A DNA stretch of 5,439 nt from assembly GCA_002391065.1 (NCBI GenBank), contig DGRP01000119.1, forward strand, positions 1-5,439. The letters are read 5' to 3'. The notes beneath the pieces were generated by a model. That model was not told the origin of the DNA. It did no database searches and saw only the letters and a program-made list of their open reading frames with translations. The DNA is from Ruminococcus sp. UBA4385 (GTDB taxonomy: Bacteria; Bacillota_A; Clostridia; Oscillospirales; Ruminococcaceae). Position 1 is the first letter of the stretch. Every line of letters starts with the position of its first letter. The position numbers and the translations under genes were made by a program. Shown piece by piece: positions 1 to 5,439 of this stretch.

Positions 1-3
1 AAT

Positions 4-1119
4 ATGGGTAATGTACTGGGTCTTGTTTTCGCAAATATGCATGACACGACTCTCGGAGATATAACTAAAAACAGAACTATGGGTTCCGTTCTCTTCGGCG
101 GAAGATACCGCCTTATAGATTTCCCTCTTTCCAATATGGTAAACAGCGGAATCAGTGAGATCGGAGTAATCACAAAGTCAAATTACCAGTCTCTGCTTGA
201 TCACCTTGGATCAGCAAGAGAGTGGGACCTCGCAAGAAAGAAGGGCGGTCTGTTTATCCTTCCGCCGTTCGGAAATGTTGAGAGCACACTTTACAGAGGC
301 AGAATTGAAGCGCTTTACGGTGCAATGAGCTTCATTAAGTGCTCAAGAGCTAAGTATGTTGTTCTTTCCGACTGTGATGTTGTTACTAATATCGACTACA
401 AGCCGATAGTTGCTCAGCATATCGCAAGCGGAGCTGATATCACAGCGGTTGTACATACAGGTGTTTATACCTCTGATGAAACAAAGACAGCTACAGTTCT
501 CAATACTGATGCTGAGGGCAGAGTAAGCTCTGTTCTTATCACTCCTGAGATCAGCGGCTCTCTTACAATGAGCCTTAATATGTTCGTAATGTCTATGGAC
601 TTCCTTACTGAGACTATTAAGGATTCTATGGCAAGAGGTCTTGTAAGCTTTGAAAGAAATATCCTTCAGGACAGATGCAAAGACCTTAAGATCATGACCT
701 ATGAGTATGAGAATTATTTCTCTAAGCTCAACAGTGTTTCAAGCTTTTTTGCAGCAAACATGAAGCTTCTTGATCCTGAGAATGCTCAGAAGCTCTTTGT
801 TCCTAAGAGATCGGTTTACACCAAGGTAAGCGACAATGCACCTGCTAAATATGATCTTGACTGCACAGTTAAGAATTCGCTTGTAGCTGACGGCTGCATT
901 ATCGAGGGCGAGGTTGAGAACAGCGTACTTTTCAGAGGTGTTAAGGTCGGAAAGGGTGCAAAGGTCAAGAACTGTATCCTCATGCAGGACACGGTAGTAG
1001 GCGACAATGCAGAGCTTAACTACCTTATCACTGATAAGAACGTTAATATCTGCGATAACCATATCCTTACAAGCTCACCCGAGTATCCTATGTATGTAGG
1101 AAAGGGCGCATCGGTATAA
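4..1119 (+). CDS. glgD: ADP-glucose pyrophosphorylase, GlgD (regulatory-type) subunit; 5' end possibly cut by the window
   Basis: Second subunit of glucose-1-phosphate adenylyltransferase, which in Bacillota works with GlgC in the cytoplasm to make ADP-glucose for glycogen. The 371-residue product shows the GlgD-type N-terminus (LGLVFANMHD, 4-14; TMGSVLFGGRYRLIDFPLSN, 25-44) in place of the GlgC glycine-rich GGGxGTRL nucleotide loop. The nucleotidyltransferase fold covers about 1-240, with LSDCDVV (121-127) at the position of the GlgC catalytic GDH motif. The FVEKP lysine that binds glucose-1-phosphate in GlgC is not visible, and SLNMF (190-194) replaces the usual SMGIYVF. Residues about 286-350 form hexapeptide repeats of a left-handed beta-helix (NSLVADGCII, NSVLFRGVKV, NCILMQDTVV). 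Length is normal for GlgD. The frame is open back to base 1 and no ribosome binding site is visible, so a start a few codons upstream of base 4 is quite possible. glgA follows after 81 bases. The family call is secure; weak or absent catalysis is inferred from the missing motifs. Confidence 0.93.
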   Translation: MGNVLGLVFANMHDTTLGDITKNRTMGSVLFGGRYRLIDFPLSNMVNSGISEIGVITKSNYQSLLDHLGSAREWDLARKKGGLFILPPFGNVESTLYRGRIEALYGAMSFIKCSRAKYVVLSDCDVVTNIDYKPIVAQHIASGADITAVVHTGVYTSDETKTATVLNTDAEGRVSSVLITPEISGSLTMSLNMFVMSMDFLTETIKDSMARGLVSFERNILQDRCKDLKIMTYEYENYFSKLNSVSSFFAANMKLLDPENAQKLFVPKRSVYTKVSDNAPAKYDLDCTVKNSLVADGCIIEGEVENSVLFRGVKVGKGAKVKNCILMQDTVVGDNAELNYLITDKNVNICDNHILTSSPEYPMYVGKGASV

Positions 1120-1122
1120 TTA

Positions 1123-1169
1123 CTGAACGTTTCAGACGTCCTCTATCGGTTCGATGAGCCGATAGAGGA
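1123..1169 (+). other. Tandem inverted repeats (RNA hairpins) between glgD and glgA
   Basis: Two inverted repeats lie just after the glgD stop. The first is small: CTGAA (1123-1127), a CGT loop, then TTCAG (1131-1135). The second is strong: TCCTCTATCGG (1139-1149) pairs perfectly over 11 bases with CCGATAGAGGA (1159-1169), extendable by G-T pairs at both ends, leaving a loop of about 7 bases. The bases after it (ATTGTTGTAT) are only moderately T-rich with no real T run, so this is a poor intrinsic terminator. No convincing promoter was seen in the gap. It may be a partial terminator or attenuator, or an mRNA processing or stabilising structure that sets the glgD:glgA ratio. The structure is seen in the sequence; the role is inferred. 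Confidence 0.7.
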
Positions 1170-1184
1170 TTGTTGTATACCAAT

Positions 1185-1192
1185 AAAGGGGG
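1185..1192 (+). promoter_or_regulatory. Ribosome binding site of glgA
   Basis: AAAGGGGG is a purine-rich Shine-Dalgarno sequence ending 8 bases before the ATG at 1201. It lies just downstream of the intergenic hairpin and fixes the glgA start. Confidence 0.8.
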
Positions 1193-1200
1193 TCGGATAT

Positions 1201-2610
1201 ATGAATATACTTTACACAGCAAGTGAGGCTCTGCCTTTTATTGCATCGGGCGGACTCGCAGACGTAGCAGGCTCGCTTCCTGCGGCACTTAATGAAGCAG
1301 GACATGACTGCAGAGTTGTTATACCATACTACAGCAGTATCAGGCAGGAACTTAAAGACAAGGTAAGCTACTTTACAAACTTTACTGTACCTGTTGCATG
1401 GAGAAACCAGTACTGCGGTGTTTTTGTAGGCGTAATGAACGGTGTTACCTATTATCTTCTTGATAATGAGTATTACTTTATGAGAAACGGTCTTTACGGC
1501 TTCTATGATGATGCAGAGAGATTTATCTTCTTCTCTCGTGCAGTTCTTGAGCTTCTGAGATACATTGATTTCAAACCTCAGATTATAAATGCCAATGACT
1601 GGCAGACGGCTCTTGTGCCTGTATATTATGATATTTTTTATCGCTATCAGCCCGGTTATGAGGATATAAAGACAGTCTTTACTATCCATAATATCCAGTA
1701 TCAGGGAAGATACGGTCTTGAGCTTATAAATGATATTATGGGTATTCCGCTTTATCATACCGATCTTCTTACCTATGACGGCGATGTAAACTTTATGAAG
1801 GCTGCGATAGAGGTCAGTGATAAGGTAACTACGGTATCACCTAGCTATGCATGGGAAATTCTTGACCCGTGGTATTCTCACGGCCTTGACAGAGAGCTTT
1901 GTACAAAACAGCATAAACTCTGCGGTATTCTGAACGGAATTGACATGAATATCTATGATCCTTCAAAGGATCCTGTTATTGCTAAGAATTACAGCCTGAA
2001 AAATAAGCTTGGAAAACAGTCATGCAAGCATGATCTGCTTGGCCGTATGGGTATGTCTCAGGGTAAGGAGCCTGTTATAGGTATTGTTACAAGGTTTGTT
2101 TCTCATAAGGGACTTGACCTTATTAAATATGTGTTCGAGGATATAATTAACCTTGGGTATAAGTTTGCAATACTTGGTTCCGGTGAGAAGATATATGAAG
2201 ACTTCTTCTCGGAGATGCATTACCGATATCCTGACAGGGTTGGCCTTACACTTGGCTTTGTTCCCGAGCTTTCAAGACAGATATATGCAGGTGCTGATAT
2301 GTTCCTGATGCCGTCGCAGAGTGAGCCTTGCGGTCTTGCTCAGATGATTGCCTGCCGTTACGGTACTGTTCCGATCGTCAGAGAGACAGGCGGACTGAGA
2401 GACAGTATCCATGATGCAGGAGATAAGGGCGGAAACGGCTTTACCTTTAAGGCATATAATGCGCATGATATGCTAGATGCCTGCGTTCGTGCAAGAGCAT
2501 ATTATGATGACAGAATGAAATGGAGCAATCTCGTTAATACCTGTATGAAGCAGGATTTCAGCTGGAAGAAATCGGCAAAAGACTATATTGCTCTGTATGA
2601 GAGCCTCTGA
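1201..2610 (+). CDS. glgA: Glycogen (starch) synthase, ADP-glucose-dependent, glycosyltransferase family 5
   Basis: Transfers glucose from ADP-glucose to the non-reducing end of an alpha-1,4-glucan in the cytoplasm, the step after GlgC/GlgD. At 469 residues it is close to the 477 of E. coli GlgA. The N-terminal starch synthase domain (about 1-235) carries SGGLADVAGSLP (16-27), NDWQTALVP (132-140), FTIHNIQYQG (160-169) and NFMKAAIEVSDKVTTVSPSYA, the last in two parts around 197-216. The C-terminal GT-B domain carries NGID (245-248), TRFVSHKGLDL (297-307), GSGE (326-329), PSQSEPCGLAQM (371-382) and ETGGL (395-399). Arg298, Lys303, Glu375 and Cys377 align with E. coli Arg300, Lys305, Glu377 and Cys379. 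The oddity is Ala15 in the loop that is K-T-G-G-L in E. coli, so the ADP-glucose-contacting lysine is replaced. The start is set by the site at 1185-1192 and by the canonical MNILYTASEA opening. It is probably co-transcribed with glgD and ends at the terminator just after its TGA. Confidence 0.97.
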   Translation: MNILYTASEALPFIASGGLADVAGSLPAALNEAGHDCRVVIPYYSSIRQELKDKVSYFTNFTVPVAWRNQYCGVFVGVMNGVTYYLLDNEYYFMRNGLYGFYDDAERFIFFSRAVLELLRYIDFKPQIINANDWQTALVPVYYDIFYRYQPGYEDIKTVFTIHNIQYQGRYGLELINDIMGIPLYHTDLLTYDGDVNFMKAAIEVSDKVTTVSPSYAWEILDPWYSHGLDRELCTKQHKLCGILNGIDMNIYDPSKDPVIAKNYSLKNKLGKQSCKHDLLGRMGMSQGKEPVIGIVTRFVSHKGLDLIKYVFEDIINLGYKFAILGSGEKIYEDFFSEMHYRYPDRVGLTLGFVPELSRQIYAGADMFLMPSQSEPCGLAQMIACRYGTVPIVRETGGLRDSIHDAGDKGGNGFTFKAYNAHDMLDACVRARAYYDDRMKWSNLVNTCMKQDFSWKKSAKDYIALYESL

Positions 2611-2614
2611 TATT

Positions 2615-2644
2615 AAGAAAGAGATCCGAAAGGGTCTCTTTTTT
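2615..2644 (+). terminator. Rho-independent terminator of the glgD-glgA unit
   Basis: The stem AAAGAGATCC (2618-2627) pairs with GGGTCTCTTT (2632-2641), with one T-G wobble, across a GAAA tetraloop of the stable GNRA type. The A-rich 5' flank can extend the stem into the tract of six T residues (2639-2644). It begins 5 bases after the glgA stop. This is a textbook intrinsic terminator and separates the glycogen genes from carB. Confidence 0.92.
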
Positions 2645-2673
2645 AAATTTTTGAAAGAATTTGCAAATACGTC

Positions 2674-2702
2674 TTGCATTTTTGCTCGAATTATGTTATT
2701 AT
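2674..2702 (+). promoter_or_regulatory. Probable sigma-A-type promoter of carB
   Basis: TTGCAT (2674-2679) fits a -35 box. A 17-base spacer leads to TATTAT (2697-2702), preceded by TG at 2694-2695 as in an extended -10 element. A perfect TATAAT overlaps at 2700-2705 but would need a 20-base spacer from the same -35 box. Transcription would start around 2708-2712, giving a leader of roughly 35-40 bases. That is too short to hold a PyrR-type attenuator, and none is seen. The overlapping -10 boxes leave the exact start uncertain. Confidence 0.7.
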
Positions 2703-2708
2703 AATATG

Positions 2709-2720
2709 TGAAAGTTTTCA
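2709..2720 (+). promoter_or_regulatory. Short palindrome at the expected carB transcription start
   Basis: TGAAAGTTTTCA contains a 5-base inverted repeat (TGAAA / TTTCA) around a GT centre. It overlaps the predicted transcription start, a position where an operator could act. A 5-base repeat in AT-rich DNA can arise by chance, and I do not recognise it as the site of a known regulator. Confidence 0.25.
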
Positions 2721-2732
2721 AGACCATTTTAG

Positions 2733-2739
2733 TAAGGAG
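2733..2739 (+). promoter_or_regulatory. Ribosome binding site of carB
   Basis: TAAGGAG is a near-ideal Shine-Dalgarno sequence 8 bases before the ATG at 2748. It fixes that ATG as the start, matching the MPKK opening usual for CarB. Confidence 0.88.
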
Positions 2740-2747
2740 TTTTTTGT

Positions 2748-5439
2748 ATGCCAAAGAAACAGGATATCAATAAGATCATGATAATCGGTTCAGGCCCGAT
2801 CATTATCGGTCAGGCTTGTGAATTTGATTATTCGGGAACTCAGGCTTGTAAGGCGCTGAGAAAACTTGGATATGAGATCGTACTCGTTAATTCCAATCCC
2901 GCAACTATCATGACAGACCCTGATGTTGCTGACATTACTTACATAGAGCCTCTCAACCTTGACAGGCTCACTCAGATCATTGACAAAGAAAGACCGGACG
3001 CACTGCTTCCTAATCTGGGCGGTCAGTCAGGTCTTAATCTCTGTTCTGAGCTTGATAAGGCAGGTGTGCTTAAAAAGTACAATGTTCAGGTAATCGGTGT
3101 TAAGGTAGATGCTATCGAGCGTGGCGAAGACAGGATAGAATTCAAGAACGCAATGAAAGAGCTTGGCATCGGAATGCCTAAGAGTCAGGTAGCATACAGC
3201 GTTGAAGAGGCTGTAAAGATCGCTGAGGAGCTTAAATATCCTGTAGTTCTTCGTCCTGCGTATACAATGGGCGGCGCTGGCGGCGGAATGGTTTACAATG
3301 TAGATGAGCTTAAAGTCGTTTGTGCAAGAGGTCTTCAGGCAAGCTTAGTCGGACAGGTACTTGTTGAGGAGTGCATTTTCGGCTGGGAGGAGCTTGAGCT
3401 TGAAGTTGTAAGAGATGCAAATAACAATAAGATCACAGTTTGCTTCATTGAGAATATTGATCCTATCGGTGTTCATACAGGTGATTCATTCTGCTCGGCA
3501 CCTATGCTGACAATACCTGAAGATGTTCAGAAAGAGCTTCAGGAGATGTCCTATAAGATTATTGAGTCTATTCAGGTTATCGGCGGCTGTAACTGTCAGT
3601 TTGCAAGAGACCCTGAGACAGGCCGCATAGTTGTTATAGAGATCAACCCGAGAACATCACGTTCATCTGCACTGGCTTCTAAGGCAACAGGCTTCCCGAT
3701 AGCTCTTGTGTCAGCAATGCTTGCCTGCGGACTTACTCTTGATGAGATTCCATGCGGCAAGTACGGCACACTTGATAAGTATGTTCCCGATGGCGACTAT
3801 GTAGTAATTAAATTTGCAAGATGGGCATTTGAGAAATTCAAGGGAGCATCAGATCACCTTGGCACTCAGATGAGAGCAGTCGGCGAAGTAATGAGCATAG
3901 GCAAGACATACAAGGAAGCCTTCCAGAAGGCTATCAGAAGCCTTGAGACAGGAAGATACGGCCTTGGCTTTGCAAAGAACTTCCACGATATGAGTAAGGA
4001 AGAGCTCATGGCTGAGCTTCGTTATCCCACAAGTGAGAGACAGTTCGTTATATATGAGGCTCTGAGAAAGGGCGCAACTATTGATGAGATCTGGAAGCTC
4101 ACCAAGATCAAGCACTGGTTCCTTGAGCAGATGAAGGAGCTTGTTGATGAAGAGGAGGCTCTTCTGAAAAATAAGGGCTCTGTTCCCGATAAGGAGACTC
4201 TGAAGCAGGCTAAGCTTGACGGCTTCAGCGACAGATATCTGAGTTCGCTCCTTGAAGTTACCGAGGAGGAAATCAGAAATGCACGTCTTGGCTTTGGTAT
4301 TAAACAGGCTTGGGAGGGCATTCATGTAAGCGGTACACAGAATGCAGCTTATTACTACTCGACCTACCATCTTGATGAGGACAAGAGCCCCTGCAATACA
4401 GAAAGACCTAAGATTATGATTCTTGGCGGCGGCCCGAACAGGATCGGTCAGGGTATTGAGTTTGACTATTGCTGTGTTCATGCAGCACTGGCTTTGAAAA
4501 AGCTTGGTTTTGAGTCTATTATCGTAAACTGCAACCCTGAAACGGTATCTACTGACTATGATACATCTGACAAGCTCTATTTTGAGCCTCTGACACTTGA
4601 AGATGTGCTCAGCATTCATGAGAAAGAGAAGCCTGTTGGCGTTATTGCACAGTTCGGCGGTCAGACACCTCTGAACCTTGCCAATGACCTTAAAAAGTAC
4701 GGCGTGAATATCCTGGGTACTACTCCCGAGACTATTGACCTCGCTGAGGACAGAGATCACTTCCGTGCTATGATGGATAAGCTCGGAATCCCGATGCCCG
4801 AGGCCGGAATGGCAGTCAATGTTGACGAGGCACTTGAAATTGCAAACAAGATCGGTTATCCTGTAATGGTAAGACCTTCCTATGTTCTTGGCGGCCGTGG
4901 AATGGAAATAGTTCACGATGACGAAATGATGAGAGTTTATATGTCTGCCGCTGTTGGTGTTACACCTGACAGACCTATTCTTATCGACAGATTCCTTAAT
5001 CATGCTACCGAGTGTGAGGCTGATGCTATCTCTGACGGTGAGAACTGCTTTGTTCCTGCTGTTATGGAGCATATTGAACTTGCAGGTGTTCACTCAGGTG
5101 ATTCGGCTTGTATACTGCCTTCCAAGAATCTCTCTCCCGAGATCGTTGCTACTATAAAGGACTATACAAAGAAGATAGCTGTTGAAATGAATGTCAAGGG
5201 TCTTATGAATATGCAGTATGCGATTGAGGGCGATACTGTTTATGTTCTTGAGGCAAACCCAAGAGCGTCAAGAACTGTTCCGCTTGTTTCAAAGGTGTGC
5301 AGCATCAATATGGTCAAGATTGCAACAGAGATCATTACTTCTGAACTGACAGGCAATCCTTCTCCTGTGCCTTCTCTTAAAGACAAGAAGATAGGTCACT
5401 ATGGCGTTAAGGAAGCTGTATTCCCGTTCAATATGTTCC
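2748..5439 (+). CDS. carB: Carbamoyl phosphate synthetase, large (ammonia-using) subunit; 3' end cut by the window
   Basis: Makes carbamoyl phosphate from bicarbonate, two ATP and ammonia delivered by the CarA glutaminase, feeding pyrimidine and arginine synthesis in the cytoplasm. I translated it by eye and found 897 codons without a stop; the family is about 1,060-1,070, so most of the second-half C-terminal part and the allosteric MGS-like domain lie beyond the edge. The carboxyphosphate half (about 1-400) has GSGPIIIGQACEFDYSG (14-30), NSNPATIMTDP (48-58), Arg129, Arg169, GGAGGG (175-180), Glu215, Gln284 and the metal-binding EINPR (298-302), all at or within one residue of E. coli numbering. 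The oligomerisation region spans about 401-548. The carbamoyl phosphate half starts near 549 with GGGPNRIGQGIEFDYCCVHA (560-579), NCNPETVSTDYDTSD (594-608) and RPSYVLGGRGMEI (709-721). Glu777 and Asp785 match ornithine-site residues Glu783 and Asp791 of E. coli, so allosteric control is plausible. No carA lies upstream, and carB has its own promoter. Confidence 0.98.
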   Translation, partial: MPKKQDINKIMIIGSGPIIIGQACEFDYSGTQACKALRKLGYEIVLVNSNPATIMTDPDVADITYIEPLNLDRLTQIIDKERPDALLPNLGGQSGLNLCSELDKAGVLKKYNVQVIGVKVDAIERGEDRIEFKNAMKELGIGMPKSQVAYSVEEAVKIAEELKYPVVLRPAYTMGGAGGGMVYNVDELKVVCARGLQASLVGQVLVEECIFGWEELELEVVRDANNNKITVCFIENIDPIGVHTGDSFCSAPMLTIPEDVQKELQEMSYKIIESIQVIGGCNCQFARDPETGRIVVIEINPRTSRSSALASKATGFPIALVSAMLACGLTLDEIPCGKYGTLDKYVPDGDYVVIKFARWAFEKFKGASDHLGTQMRAVGEVMSIGKTYKEAFQKAIRSLETGRYGLGFAKNFHDMSKEELMAELRYPTSERQFVIYEALRKGATIDEIWKLTKIKHWFLEQMKELVDEEEALLKNKGSVPDKETLKQAKLDGFSDRYLSSLLEVTEEEIRNARLGFGIKQAWEGIHVSGTQNAAYYYSTYHLDEDKSPCNTERPKIMILGGGPNRIGQGIEFDYCCVHAALALKKLGFESIIVNCNPETVSTDYDTSDKLYFEPLTLEDVLSIHEKEKPVGVIAQFGGQTPLNLANDLKKYGVNILGTTPETIDLAEDRDHFRAMMDKLGIPMPEAGMAVNVDEALEIANKIGYPVMVRPSYVLGGRGMEIVHDDEMMRVYMSAAVGVTPDRPILIDRFLNHATECEADAISDGENCFVPAVMEHIELAGVHSGDSACILPSKNLSPEIVATIKDYTKKIAVEMNVKGLMNMQYAIEGDTVYVLEANPRASRTVPLVSKVCSINMVKIATEIITSELTGNPSPVPSLKDKKIGHYGVKEAVFPFNMF

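Noticed and set aside
739..1062. Two overlapping minus-strand open frames opposite the 3' part of glgD
   Set aside because: They are short, mutually overlapping, without recognisable motifs, and antisense to well-conserved beta-helix coding sequence.
1139..1180. Intergenic hairpin as a full intrinsic terminator of glgD
   Set aside because: The stem is strong, but the following bases lack a run of T, and glgA has no convincing promoter of its own in the gap, so complete termination here is unlikely.
1132..1758. A 208-codon open frame on the minus strand opposite the start of glgA
   Set aside because: It is again in codon register with glgA, runs through the intergenic hairpin, and resembles no family. 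It is a codon-usage shadow.
2661..2685. Three TTGC repeats upstream of the carB -10 region as possible regulator sites
   Set aside because: They are only four bases long with irregular spacing (13 and 8), and one is part of the -35 box. Chance is the simpler explanation.
3849..5093. A 414-codon open frame on the minus strand opposite carB
   Set aside because: It lies in exact codon register opposite carB, so its stops can only come from plus-strand TTA, CTA or TCA codons, which carB rarely uses. It begins and ends next to TCA serine codons (5094 and 3849). The translation has no recognisable domain and the plus strand is an unmistakable CarB.
4954..5157. A 67-codon plus-strand frame inside carB
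   Set aside because: It is out of frame within conserved CarB sequence, has no evident ribosome binding site and no recognisable product.

Overview
The window looks like chromosomal housekeeping DNA from a Gram-positive anaerobe of the Clostridia, most likely a Ruminococcus-like member of the Oscillospiraceae. This is inferred from moderate GC, heavy use of AGA for arginine and CTT for leucine, strong AGGAG-type ribosome binding sites, a GlgD-type glycogen subunit (a Bacillota feature), and a clostridial wording of the CarB linker (KFARWAFEKF). No 16S rRNA gene or other taxonomic marker is present, so the genus is a guess.

Layout: all three genes lie on the plus strand and fill almost the whole window. 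(1) Bases 1-1119 hold glgD, the regulatory, non-catalytic-type subunit of ADP-glucose pyrophosphorylase. The window edge falls one codon before its first ATG, so the true start may lie just outside. (2) An 81-base gap contains two inverted repeats and a strong ribosome binding site. (3) Bases 1201-2610 hold glgA, an ADP-glucose-dependent glycogen synthase of glycosyltransferase family 5. (4) Bases 2611-2747 hold a clear intrinsic terminator followed by a good sigma-A-type promoter and ribosome binding site. (5) From 2748 to the window end runs carB, the large subunit of carbamoyl phosphate synthetase. It is open throughout and cut by the edge after 897 of about 1,060-1,070 codons.

GlgD and GlgA act in consecutive steps. 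The GlgC/GlgD pyrophosphorylase makes ADP-glucose from glucose-1-phosphate and ATP, and GlgA adds the glucose to the growing alpha-1,4-glucan. They are probably one transcription unit, with glgC expected just upstream, and it ends at the terminator at 2615-2644. carB is a separate unit serving pyrimidine and arginine synthesis; its glutaminase partner carA is not between glgA and carB.

I found no mobile element, CRISPR array, structural RNA gene or undescribed system. The points most worth a second look are the natural Lys-to-Ala change in the nucleotide-sugar loop of GlgA, the hairpins between glgD and glgA, and the placement of carB without carA directly upstream.
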